Origin: Defluviitaleaceae bacterium
Lineage (GTDB): Bacteria > Bacillota_A > Clostridia > Lachnospirales > WQUN01
NCBI GenBank assembly: GCA_009779525.1
Contig: WREB01000001.1
Coordinates: 1-30,013, forward strand
Direction of reading: 5' to 3'
DNA length: 30,013 bases
Both the position numbers and the translations under genes were made by a program. The notes below the pieces were generated by a model, which was given only the letters and a program-made list of their open reading frames with translations, made no database searches and was not told where the DNA came from. This document shows, piece after piece, positions 15,654-23,446 of this stretch (positions are counted from its first letter, which is position 1; every line of letters begins with the position of its first letter).

Positions 15654-17297
15654 TTACCATTCTTCGTTGTTGATCCAGTTGCGGAGGAGCGCCGCAACCG
15701 CTTCCGGTTTTTCGTTGACGAACTTCTCTATTTGCTTCTTGATCTCGGATTCTTTGTAATAGTTTATTTCCTCGAGCTTCTCGGCTTCCTCGCGCGCTTC
15801 CTCAAGCTGCGTGCTCACCAGTAGGTCTTCGACCGAAAGCTCGGGCTCGGGTTCTTCCTCCGCTTCCTCCTCCTGCTTGCGGCGGATGAGGCCAAGCGCC
15901 AGCATCAGGATCAAAAGCGAGGCGATCGCGATCATCACGATCTGCTGCCAGTTGATCGAAGGCGAAACGTCGTCCAGGAAGAACGGAAGCTCCGATACGG
16001 TTATGAAAACGTTGTCGAGGCGCATTCCTGTCGACGCGACGCCCATCTGCTTGTAAAGCTCAAGCTCGGGCGCTTCGACGAGGCGGCTTCCCCCCATCTC
16101 GAACTTGAAGTCGTCCCAGTCCGTTTGCGTCCGCGTCCTGTCCTGCCGCATAAAAGCCGCCTGCGAGTAGGTTTTATAGCGCACGAGGCTTATGGTGATC
16201 GAAGATTCGTCGCGGATGTAGCTGCCGGGCCCGTATTTTTTTTGGTTTTCGTCGGTGTTGTAGCCGATTTCGCTCATTTCGCGAAGCCTTGAACTGGCGC
16301 TTCCGCCCGCGCCCGAACCGGTTTGGTAGTCGGGGGACTGGTAGTCGTTGGAACCGAGCCCCGGCTCGTCGCCCGGGTTCATTCCGTCAACCTTGCTGCT
16401 TTCCTCCTTGAGGTCGAGCGGGACTCCGATATCCGAGTCGGGGTCCGGCGTCGCGATGCGAAACGTATATTCGGTCTCTTCGATCAGCGTGTCGTACATC
16501 AGGTTGGGAACGACGTTGACTTCATCGAAGTTCGGATAAAACAGCGAGCGGATCTCGAAGATGAGCGCCCTGCGCTCCTGCTGCTGAAGCGTCGCGATGG
16601 TCGCGGCGGTTTCTTCTTCCGTGGATCTAGAGCCGGAAAAAAGCACGTTAAGGTACTGGCCGGTAACCTCCACGTTTTCGAGGAGCAGCCCCTCGACCGA
16701 CCTGCTTACGTGCAGCGCGATCGTTTCGCCGCCGTTCGCCGGGAAGTCCCTGTTGACTTTTAGCGTGACCGCCGCCGACGACGGATTTGTTTCGGGAGCC
16801 AAAAACGCGCGCCTGTCGGGGATGACGAGCCTTACTTCGGCGTCGTCCACCCCGTGCGTCATGATCAGGTACTGCCTCAGTTCGGATTGGAGCACGCGGA
16901 GCGTCATCTCGCGGTTTTGCGTGTCGGTCGTTGACATACCGCTTAGGCTTAAGGCGTCCTGGTAGGTGAAAGGTATCTTGCTGGTCGTGGGGTTGGCGTC
17001 GAGCTCGATCTTGGCGTCCATCACCCTTTTTTTATCCACTTCGATCGAATAGCCGTCCCTGCCGCGCCTCGTCTTTATGTTGGCGTTTTTGAGCGTCTGC
17101 TCGACCGATATCACGTCGTTTCCGTCTTCTAAGGTCAGGAAACGGTAGTAGGTCGTCCGGGTGGTGAGGTAGACGGTAAGTATCAGCGCCAATAAAATAA
17201 CGCCGACCACCGCGGCCAGCTTTATCTTCTGATCGCGAGTCAGCGCGTCCCACCTGGTTTTTATCGGTTGCAATATCCTAATGAGCTGTTCGGGCAT
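15654..17297 (-). CDS. fliF: FliF, flagellar MS-ring protein
   Basis: FliF forms the membrane MS ring on which the flagellum is built. The 547-residue product has a first transmembrane helix (about 26-46), a periplasmic YscJ/FliF domain with LTVYLTTRTTYYRFL and later SEIELDANPTT-like ring-building sequence, and a variable region. A second transmembrane helix (about 445-467) is followed by an acidic cytoplasmic C-terminus that ends with the FliG-binding segment IEKFVNEKPEAVAALLRNWI. All expected parts are present and the length is normal. It lies 26 bases after fliE. Confidence 0.97.
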   Translation of the reverse strand: MPEQLIRILQPIKTRWDALTRDQKIKLAAVVGVILLALILTVYLTTRTTYYRFLTLEDGNDVISVEQTLKNANIKTRRGRDGYSIEVDKKRVMDAKIELDANPTTSKIPFTYQDALSLSGMSTTDTQNREMTLRVLQSELRQYLIMTHGVDDAEVRLVIPDRRAFLAPETNPSSAAVTLKVNRDFPANGGETIALHVSRSVEGLLLENVEVTGQYLNVLFSGSRSTEEETAATIATLQQQERRALIFEIRSLFYPNFDEVNVVPNLMYDTLIEETEYTFRIATPDPDSDIGVPLDLKEESSKVDGMNPGDEPGLGSNDYQSPDYQTGSGAGGSASSRLREMSEIGYNTDENQKKYGPGSYIRDESSITISLVRYKTYSQAAFMRQDRTRTQTDWDDFKFEMGGSRLVEAPELELYKQMGVASTGMRLDNVFITVSELPFFLDDVSPSINWQQIVMIAIASLLILMLALGLIRRKQEEEAEEEPEPELSVEDLLVSTQLEEAREEAEKLEEINYYKESEIKKQIEKFVNEKPEAVAALLRNWINNEEW

Positions 17298-17323
17298 CTA
17301 ACGCTCCAGCATCTTTTTGGGAA

Positions 17324-17629
17324 CTAAACTGCCATCCTCATGATTTCCCTGTACGATTCGATGATCTTGTTCGTTACCTGCACGGTGAAGTTAAGCGCGG
17401 TTTCAGCCTTGCTTTGCGCGAGCAGGACGGAGAGGATGTCGTCGGTCTTTCCGGTCGCGAGGTCCGTCTGCCACGCGTCCGCGATAAGCTGGTACTGGTT
17501 GGTTTCGCTTACCACGTCCATCGCCGCCTTAAAAAACGTGGAGAAGGGGTTGTCCACCTTCTGCACGCTTTGGACCTGCAGGTCCGGGACGAGATTGTGC
17601 TCCCCTATCGCGCCTATCATAAAATCCAT
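17324..17629 (-). CDS. fliE: FliE, hook-basal body connector
   Basis: FliE joins the MS ring to the proximal rod. The 101-residue product has the family pattern: a polar N-terminus, then NPFSTFFKAAMDVVSETNQYQ at about 27-47 (consensus F-x-x-x-L-x-x-A-x-x-x-V-N-x-x-Q), and the C-terminal VLLAQSKAETALNFTVQVTNKIIESYREIMRM, with the highly conserved A-x-x-A-x-x-x-x-x-x-V-x-N-K-x-x-x-x-Y-x-E-I-M-x-M end. The ATG has a GGGAGGTAG site overlapping the flgC stop. Size and gene order match. Confidence 0.97.
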   Translation of the reverse strand: MDFMIGAIGEHNLVPDLQVQSVQKVDNPFSTFFKAAMDVVSETNQYQLIADAWQTDLATGKTDDILSVLLAQSKAETALNFTVQVTNKIIESYREIMRMAV

Positions 17630-17632
17630 CTG

Positions 17633-18073
17633 CTACCTCCCCAGCTCGAGCGTCTTTGCCAGCATCGCCTTCGAGCTGTTGATCGCGGTGATGTTGGCTT
17701 CGTAGGAACGGCTTGCGGATATCATGTTGACCATTTCCTCGATGATGTTGACGTTTGGCATCCGCACGTAGCCCTCGCCGTCGGCGTCGGGATGGAACGG
17801 GTCGTACATCAGTATCCCGGGCGACTCGTCGATTGCGACCTGGCTTACGCGGACGCCCCTTCCCTCGTTTTCCATAAGCTCGGTTTTCTTCGAAAAAAGG
17901 GAGGCGAACGGGTCCTTGCCGTTTATTTCCTGGAAGATGACCGTCCGCCGCTTATACGGCCCGCCCTCGGGCGTGCGCGTCGTCTGCGCGTTGGCGATGT
18001 TTTGCGAAATTATGTCCATCCGCAGGCGCTGCGCGGTCAGTCCGGACGCGCTTATGTTCATTGCGTCGAACAC
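17633..18073 (-). CDS. flgC: FlgC, proximal rod protein
   Basis: FlgC is a proximal rod subunit. The 146-residue product has the axial N-terminus MFDAMNISASGLTAQRLRMD with IISQNIANAQTTRTPEGGPYKR, and the C-terminal D0 helix with MPNVNIIEEMVNMISASRSYEANI, both standard for FlgC. The start is a GTG at 18073, which fits the GGGAGG site spaced 7 bases upstream and keeps the conserved N-terminus; the ATG five codons in would remove part of it. It begins 3 bases after the flgB stop. Confidence 0.97.
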   Translation of the reverse strand: MFDAMNISASGLTAQRLRMDIISQNIANAQTTRTPEGGPYKRRTVIFQEINGKDPFASLFSKKTELMENEGRGVRVSQVAIDESPGILMYDPFHPDADGEGYVRMPNVNIIEEMVNMISASRSYEANITAINSSKAMLAKTLELGR

Positions 18074-18076
18074 TGG

Positions 18077-18454
18077 CTACCTCCCGGTCAGCGCCATTGA
18101 GAGGCGCTTGGAATTGCTTTGCATGCACGTAATGAACGTCTCGAATTTAATCGCGTTCTGGTAGAGGTTCACCATCTCGAGCTCCATGTCGACGTTGTTC
18201 TTGTCTATCCTGTAATTGTAGTTTTCGTTGGTGAGGCGAATCGACGGGGACGCGCCGGACAAGTCGAGGTTTCCCGTCTGCCGGTAGCGGTCGATCGCTT
18301 CGGCGAGGGACGCCTCGAAATCCACCGCCTTTGACTTGAAGCCGGGGACGTCGGCGTTTGCGATGTTGTTTACTATCACTTCGTTGCGGACGTTCGCGGC
18401 GTTGCTTGCCGCGCCGAGGATGTTGTTCTGCCGGAACATCGCGTCGAATATCAT
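18077..18454 (-). CDS. flgB: FlgB, proximal rod protein
   Basis: FlgB is a proximal rod subunit and here is the first gene of the flagellar operon. The 125-residue product has the FlgB/axial N-terminal helix (NNILGAASNAANVRNEVIVN), NIANADVPGFKSKAVDFEAS, and a C-terminal segment NNVDMELEMVNLYQNAIKFE. Length matches the family. The ATG at 18454 has a GGGGAGG site. A sigma-A-type promoter with an overlapping palindrome lies about 57 bases upstream of the start. Confidence 0.97.
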   Translation of the reverse strand: MIFDAMFRQNNILGAASNAANVRNEVIVNNIANADVPGFKSKAVDFEASLAEAIDRYRQTGNLDLSGASPSIRLTNENYNYRIDKNNVDMELEMVNLYQNAIKFETFITCMQSNSKRLSMALTGR

Positions 18455-18504
18455 GTAGACCTCCCCGCCTGCAAGCTCCCTGGCCCGTATGAAAAATTGT
18501 TTCC

Positions 18505-18521
18505 GAATGAACGATTCATTC
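18505..18521. promoter_or_regulatory. Perfect palindrome over the flgB promoter -10/start region (operator candidate)
   Basis: GAATGAACGATTCATTC is a perfect 7-3-7 inverted repeat that covers half of the -10 box and the predicted start site. This placement is typical of a repressor operator. The half-site resembles those of TetR-family regulators such as Bacillus FadR (TGAATGA...TCATTCA), although the spacing differs by one base. No regulator gene lies in the window. Confidence 0.6.
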
Positions 18522-18546
18522 TAATGTTTCGAGTTGAATTTGTAAA
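18518..18546 (-). promoter_or_regulatory. Sigma-A-type promoter of the flgB flagellar operon
   Basis: On the minus strand TTTACA (18541-18546), a 17-base spacer, and TAGAAT (18518-18523) match the sigma-A consensus at 5 of 6 positions in each box. Transcription would begin near 18511, giving a leader of about 57 bases to flgB. No sigma-D-type box was noticed here. Confidence 0.75.
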
Positions 18547-18585
18547 TAGCAATCATTTTCGCGTTTTATAAATAAGAAATCTTGT

Positions 18586-19323
18586 TCAATCGGACGAAAG
18601 CCGCAAAAAAACTTCGCCGATCGGTTCGCGGACGACTACATTCGCCAAGCCGTCGACGGAAGTATCGCCGCGGTTGATGACCGCGAGGGACTTTCCCTTA
18701 AAATAACTTATGAACCCCGCCGCCGGATAGACCGAAAGCGACGTGCCTCCTATGATCAGGGCGTCCGCCTCCCGTATGTGGCGGATCGCCGCGCTTACTA
18801 CATCCCCGTTCAGCGCCTCGCCGTAAAGCACGACGCCCGGCCTGACCGTACATCCGCATTTTTCGCATTCGGGGATTTTGGGCGAATTTTTAAGCATTTG
18901 CGCAAGAGAGTGCGGGGTCCGGCACCGAACGCAAAAATTTTTATGCACCGAGCCGTGCAGCTCGATTACATTCGCGCTCCCCGCCGCTTGATGGAGCCCG
19001 TCGATGTTTTGCGTAATCACCGCCGAAACCTTACCCGCTGTTTCAAGATCCGCAAGCGCCGAGTGGGCGGCGTTGGGGCGCGCGTCCGGATGGACGAGGT
19101 TGGCGAAATAGTATTCGTAAAACAGTTTCGCATTGTTTTGAAAAAAAGCGGCGCTTAATATTTCTTCGGGCGGGTAGCCGGCGTATTCGCCTCCGTAAAG
19201 GCCCGAAGCGCTCCTGAAGTCGGGGATCCCGCTTTCGGTGGAGACGCCCGCCCCGCCGAAAAACACGATCCGCCGGGATGCTTCGATTATTTCGCGAAGC
19301 GCGTTGATTTTTTCCGTATCCAT
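18586..19323 (-). CDS. Sirtuin-family NAD-dependent protein deacylase
   Basis: The 245-residue product is a SIR2-family enzyme that removes acyl groups from lysines using NAD. Visible motifs are GAGVSTESGIPDFRS at 24-38 (NAD binding), TQNIDGLH at 104-111, catalytic H123 in ELHGS, a zinc site with C131, C134, C153 and C156, and VVLYGE at about 164-169. The length is typical of bacterial CobB/SrtN types. The ATG at 19323 has a GAGGTAG site overlapping the stop of the small membrane gene before it. It is the last gene of the peptide-importer cluster. Whether it acts on acetyl-CoA synthetase or other proteins cannot be told from this sequence. Confidence 0.95.
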   Translation of the reverse strand: MDTEKINALREIIEASRRIVFFGGAGVSTESGIPDFRSASGLYGGEYAGYPPEEILSAAFFQNNAKLFYEYYFANLVHPDARPNAAHSALADLETAGKVSAVITQNIDGLHQAAGSANVIELHGSVHKNFCVRCRTPHSLAQMLKNSPKIPECEKCGCTVRPGVVLYGEALNGDVVSAAIRHIREADALIIGGTSLSVYPAAGFISYFKGKSLAVINRGDTSVDGLANVVVREPIGEVFLRLSSD

Positions 19324-19326
19324 CCG

Positions 19327-19494
19327 CTACCTCAGCCAGACGAAATAACAAAAAAGGACGAACAAAATGATGACCGCCGCGAACGCCAGCCCGATTGCGA
19401 GGGCCGAAAGCGTCGCGGCGAACATGAACCTTCGGTATTCCTTTTTTGACATCTGTTCGATTGGCGTTTCGGTTAGCCCGTCAGGCTCGCTCAT
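19327..19494 (-). CDS. Small single-pass membrane protein (55 residues)
   Basis: A short frame encodes 55 residues. Residues 1-22 are polar (MSEPDGLTETPIEQMSKKEY) and residues about 23-53 form one strongly hydrophobic helix ending in FVWLR. The ATG overlaps the oppF-type stop (ATGA), which implies coupled translation, and the stop lies 3 bases before the sirtuin start. Lys/Arg residues at 17-22 sit before the helix, suggesting a cytoplasmic N-terminus. I do not recognise the family. Context suggests a role with the importer or as a small accessory subunit; this is inference. Coding status is supported by the tight coupling on both sides. Confidence 0.7.
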   Translation of the reverse strand: MSEPDGLTETPIEQMSKKEYRRFMFAATLSALAIGLAFAAVIILFVLFCYFVWLR

Positions 19495-20459
19495 TTGTAT
19501 AGATGGCAGACGACGGTATGGCCGGGCGAAACCTCGACCGACGGAGGCGGATCTTTTTTACAACGCTCCGCGCATTCTCTGCAGCGCGTATGGAACTTGC
19601 AACCGCCAGGCGGGTTTGCGGGCGACGGGATGCTTCCCTCGAGGATGATGCGCTCCATTTTAACGGTCGGGTCCGGAACGGGAATCGCAGAAAACAGCGC
19701 CTTCGTGTAAGGATGGGCGGGATTTTCGAAAATCTCGTCCTTAGTCGCGAATTCGACCATGTTGCCGAGATACATCACGCCGACCGTGTCCGAAATATGT
19801 TGGACCACGGAAAGGTCGTGCGAAATGAACAGATAGGTGAGCCCGTATTCCGCTTGCAAATCCTCGAGCAGATTTATTATCTGCGCCTGTATCGAAACGT
19901 CGAGCGCCGAGACCGGCTCGTCGCAGACGATGAACTCGGGGTTAAGCGCGAGGGCGCGCGCTATGCATATGCGTTGGCGCTGCCCGCCCGAAAATTCGTG
20001 CGGATACCTATCCTTATGGTATTCGTGCAGCCCGCACGACTTCATTATGCGCGTTATGTACCCGTTGAATTCGGAAGACGGGACAATTTTATGTTCGCGC
20101 ACCGCCTCGCCGATTATCTCGCCGACGGGCATGCGCGGCGAGAGGCTCGAGTAGGGGTCCTGGAATACGATCTGGATCTTCGGGCGGAAGCGGCGAAGCT
20201 CCTTCCCGCGAAGCGAAAAAATATCCTTGCCGCCGAGCAGCACGCTTCCTTCGGTTTTGTCGTTTAGCCGCAGGATCGTCTTTCCGATAGTCGTCTTGCC
20301 GCAGCCCGATTCGCCGACAAGGCCCATCGTCTGGCCCTTTTTTATCGCGAACGAAACGCCGTCGATCGCGCGCACCTGCCCGACGACGCGGTTGAACAGA
20401 CCCGACTTAATCGGGAAATATTTTTTTAAGCCGTTTACCTCAAGCACCGCGTCCTTCAT
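19491..20459 (-). CDS. Peptide ABC importer ATPase, OppF/DppF type
   Basis: The 322-residue product is the second ATPase of an oligopeptide/dipeptide-type importer. It has Walker A GESGCGKT at 49-56, a Q-loop, the signature FSGGQRQR at about 157-164, Walker B FIVCDEPVSALDV, and a C-terminal oligopeptide-transporter extension with a Cys cluster (CKFHTRCRECAERC) near the end. In some relatives this holds an Fe-S cluster. The start is the ATG at 20459, which overlaps the stop of the preceding ATPase gene (ATGA); a longer open frame upstream lies inside that gene. Substrate is not determined by the ATPase sequence. Confidence 0.95.
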   Translation of the reverse strand: MKDAVLEVNGLKKYFPIKSGLFNRVVGQVRAIDGVSFAIKKGQTMGLVGESGCGKTTIGKTILRLNDKTEGSVLLGGKDIFSLRGKELRRFRPKIQIVFQDPYSSLSPRMPVGEIIGEAVREHKIVPSSEFNGYITRIMKSCGLHEYHKDRYPHEFSGGQRQRICIARALALNPEFIVCDEPVSALDVSIQAQIINLLEDLQAEYGLTYLFISHDLSVVQHISDTVGVMYLGNMVEFATKDEIFENPAHPYTKALFSAIPVPDPTVKMERIILEGSIPSPANPPGGCKFHTRCRECAERCKKDPPPSVEVSPGHTVVCHLYK

Positions 20460-21664
20460 TGGATGGCAGCTTCCTTTTCGTCGTTCGCGAAATACGGCGC
20501 CGTTTTGGCGGCGCCGCCGGCCTCCGCTCCGCCGAAACAATCGCGGAGATGGCAGGCGACGCTGTGCGTCTCGCTAACCGTGCGAAAGACGGGGTACGTG
20601 CCGGAGCATTTTTCGGTCCGCGTTTCGCAACGGTCGCGGAAATAGCAATGGTTTGGCATGTTTATCGGGTTTGGGACCACGCCCGGGATGCTGTACAATT
20701 TTTCGACGTCTTTGTTTATGATCGGCTTAGAGGCCATCAGGCCTATCGTGTATGGGTGCGACGGATTCATGAAAACCTCGCGCGCGGTGCCTTTCTCCAC
20801 GATGCGGCCCGCGTACATCACGACTACATAGTCGGCCATTTCGGCGATGACGCCGAGGTCGTGCGTGATAAGCATGATCGCGCTGTTTATGCGTTCCTTG
20901 AGCTGCCTGAGCAAATCGAGTATCTGCGCTTGTATCGTGACGTCGAGCGCCGTCGTCGGCTCGTCTGCGATGATGAGTTTCGGGTCGCAGGCAAGGGCCA
21001 TCGCGATCATGACGCGCTGCCTCATCCCGCCGGAAAGCTCGTGCGGATACATCCTGTAGACGCCTTCGACGTTTGCGATCCCGACCATTTCCAATAGTTC
21101 GAGAACTTTTTGCTTCCGGTCCTTTTTACCAAAGTCCTCCGCGTGCATCTCGAGCACTTCGTCCAGTTGCTTTCCAATGCGAAAGACCGGGTTAAGGCTC
21201 GTCATCGGCTCCTGGAATATCATCGAGACGGCGTTGCCCCTGATTTTTCGCATTTTTTCGACGGGCATCTTCGCGACGTCGACCGCGCGGTCGCCGTAGT
21301 TGAGTCTGATCGCGCCCTTGACGATCTGCCCCTGAGGGCGCTGCACGAGCTGCATGAGCGAAAGGCTCGTTATCGACTTGCCGCAGCCCGATTCGCCGAC
21401 GACGCCCACCGTCTTGCCCGCGGGAACGTCGAATGTGACCCCGTCGACAGCCTTCACCGTGCCTATGTCGGTGTAGAAATAGGTGTACAGGTCGTCGAAT
21501 TCGACGACGTTGCCAGGGTCTTTCATTTTGCAAAGGTATTCGCTCTCGGGCACGTTGCGCTTTTTACGCGCCTTCTCCATCCGGCTGGTGATCCTCCGGT
21601 TTTCCCTGGATATCGCGTTCGTTTCCTTCGCGCTTATGTAATTAGCCTTTTTTTTCTTAGCCAT
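20456..21664 (-). CDS. Peptide ABC importer ATPase, OppD/DppD type
   Basis: The 402-residue product is the first ATPase of the importer. It has Walker A GESGCGKS at 90-97, the signature LSGGMRQR at about 210, Walker B LIIADEPTTALDV, an H-loop near LITHDLG, and the C-terminal oligopeptide extension with CYFRDRCETRTEKC. Its N-terminus is unusual: about 50 very charged, Lys/Arg-rich residues come before the usual start of the ABC domain. The ATG at 21664 has an AAAAGG site overlapping the end of the permease gene. The two ATPases overlap by 4 bases, as expected for a heterodimer. Confidence 0.95.
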   Translation of the reverse strand: MAKKKKANYISAKETNAISRENRRITSRMEKARKKRNVPESEYLCKMKDPGNVVEFDDLYTYFYTDIGTVKAVDGVTFDVPAGKTVGVVGESGCGKSITSLSLMQLVQRPQGQIVKGAIRLNYGDRAVDVAKMPVEKMRKIRGNAVSMIFQEPMTSLNPVFRIGKQLDEVLEMHAEDFGKKDRKQKVLELLEMVGIANVEGVYRMYPHELSGGMRQRVMIAMALACDPKLIIADEPTTALDVTIQAQILDLLRQLKERINSAIMLITHDLGVIAEMADYVVVMYAGRIVEKGTAREVFMNPSHPYTIGLMASKPIINKDVEKLYSIPGVVPNPINMPNHCYFRDRCETRTEKCSGTYPVFRTVSETHSVACHLRDCFGGAEAGGAAKTAPYFANDEKEAAIQ

Positions 21665-21669
21665 CCCGT

Positions 21670-23436
21670 TTACCTTTTCATCTTAGGGTCGAACGCGTCG
21701 CGAAGACCGTCGCCGACGAACATGAAGCCCAGCACCGTGGAAAAAATCAATATTCCCGCGGGAAGCCAGGTCCACGGGTAAAACGTCAGGACCGTCTCGT
21801 TTATCGCCGCGTTTGACATCTGGCCCCACGAGGCGAGCGGGTACTTGACCCCCATCCCGAGAAACGACAGCGTCGCCTCGGTGATTATGATCCCGCCGAG
21901 CCCCATCGTCGCGTTGATTATGAGTAACGGCATGACGTTCGGGACAAGGTGCTTGAATATCCTCCTGCCGACCGAAAGCCCCGCGGCCTCCGCCGCGATC
22001 ATGAAGTCCTGCTCGCGCAGCGAGAGGATCTGCCCGCGCACGGTGCGCGCGATGCCGGTCCAGCCCATTATGCCCAATAGCATCATTAGGATGTAGATCC
22101 GCTGGACTGGGTCGACTCGGTAGGCGTCGAGGATAGAGCCTAATATTATCATCATCGGAAAATAGGGAATGGTGTTGAAAAGATCGACGAAGCGCATCAT
22201 CACCGTGTCGACCCATCCGCCGAAATAACTGGATATGCCGCCGAAGACGACGCCGATGAAAAGCTGCACGAGGACTACGACGAAACCGAGCGTGAGCGAA
22301 ATCCTGCCTCCGTACATGAGGCGCGCGAGGATGTCCATCCCGTTCGCGTCGGTGCCGAGCCAGTTTTGTTTCGAGGGCGGGTAATATATTTCGATTACCT
22401 CGGTGAGCTGGTCGGTGCGGACGAAGAAATGCTGGTTGATCCGCTGCACGTCGAACCGCGTGCGCTCTCCGTTTGCGGTTTCGGTCCAGAAGAACGGAAC
22501 GCTTTCGACAATCGCTTCCCTGATGTCCTTCTTGAACGCGATCGGGTGGGTGATTCCGCTTCCGGTCGGTGGGGTGATTATTATGACGGAGATGTCGGCG
22601 AACGCTTCACCGCTTGAATCGAACACGGTGCCGTTGTCGGCGTCGAGCATTTCCATCCGGTAGCTCGAGCCTCCGTATGAAAAATAATCGTCGTCGTTAA
22701 ACATCGCCTCCTCGACTGCGAGGCGGAAGCCGTAGCTTGAGACGACTCCGGCGCCGGCCGGGTCGTAGGCGTCGAACGCGCGGCGCGACGCCACCGCGAA
22801 ATCCTGGTAGACGGCGATCGCGCACGATCTGTTGCCCCTGATTACGTGGTAGGTTACGCCCTCGAAAATGAATTCGTCGTACCCGTCGGCATGCGCGTCC
22901 TCAAACGCCTTCTTAAGCTTAGCCGGAAGCTCGGGCGAACCCTCTTCGCCGTCGCGCCACGCGATCATCCCGCGGAACTCGTCGCCTTCCGCAAGCGTCA
23001 CGTAGCCGCCTATCTTATAAAACTCCCCGCCTTCGTCCATGATGATGTAGTTGACGCCGCCGTGCGTAAACTCCCTGTCGTTTGTGCTCAGCGCGAGCAG
23101 AAACGGCGCGTACGCCTGCGGCGGGAACGTCACGCCTTCGGCCGCGTAAAGCCTGAGTTCCGTGTTGTATGTTGCGATCGCGTACTCGAGGTTGATGTGC
23201 GCCTCGCCCTTAAAGACTTGCGCCTGGCCGTGCGGGTAGAAGAACCCCCCGGCGAACGAAAACAAAAACATCGCGGCGATTATCGCAAGCCCTATTATCG
23301 CGAGCTTGTTCCGGATGAAGCGCTTATACACCATCATGCCCGGCGAAAGCACCTTCACGCGCGCGGTATCGTCGGCGGGCTGCTGCTGCTGCTGTTTTTG
23401 CATGTCCTTATTTTTATCCAAAGAGGATCCTTCCAT
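21670..23436 (-). CDS. Peptide ABC importer permease, OppC type, with large extracytoplasmic insertion
   Basis: The 588-residue product is the OppC-like permease. An N-terminal cytoplasmic region with a run of five Gln (15-19) leads to the first transmembrane helix at about 45-65. About 285 extracytoplasmic residues (70-355) follow before the conserved core starts at NWLGTDANGMDILARLMYGG (358-377). Five more helices follow, with the ATPase-contacting EAA loop at about 483-500 (EAAGLSVGRRIFKHLVPN). Normal OppC is about 300 residues. The insertion contains F-x3-G-x2-Y three times, at F123, F189 and F252. The start is ATG 23436, placed 6 bases after GGGGG; a GTG one codon earlier is less well spaced. 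Confidence 0.9.
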   Translation of the reverse strand: MEGSSLDKNKDMQKQQQQQPADDTARVKVLSPGMMVYKRFIRNKLAIIGLAIIAAMFLFSFAGGFFYPHGQAQVFKGEAHINLEYAIATYNTELRLYAAEGVTFPPQAYAPFLLALSTNDREFTHGGVNYIIMDEGGEFYKIGGYVTLAEGDEFRGMIAWRDGEEGSPELPAKLKKAFEDAHADGYDEFIFEGVTYHVIRGNRSCAIAVYQDFAVASRRAFDAYDPAGAGVVSSYGFRLAVEEAMFNDDDYFSYGGSSYRMEMLDADNGTVFDSSGEAFADISVIIITPPTGSGITHPIAFKKDIREAIVESVPFFWTETANGERTRFDVQRINQHFFVRTDQLTEVIEIYYPPSKQNWLGTDANGMDILARLMYGGRISLTLGFVVVLVQLFIGVVFGGISSYFGGWVDTVMMRFVDLFNTIPYFPMMIILGSILDAYRVDPVQRIYILMMLLGIMGWTGIARTVRGQILSLREQDFMIAAEAAGLSVGRRIFKHLVPNVMPLLIINATMGLGGIIITEATLSFLGMGVKYPLASWGQMSNAAINETVLTFYPWTWLPAGILIFSTVLGFMFVGDGLRDAFDPKMKR

Positions 23437-23446
23437 CACAATCCCC

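Noticed and set aside
20460..20540. Longer N-terminus for the OppF-type ATPase
   Set aside because: The added residues are a basic shadow of the preceding ATPase gene; the ATG at 20459 gives a normal OppF start and an ATGA overlap.
23379..23400. CAG-type trinucleotide repeat encoding five Gln in the OppC-type permease
   Set aside because: Too short to be a convincing phase-variation tract and an in-frame repeat would not switch the gene off.
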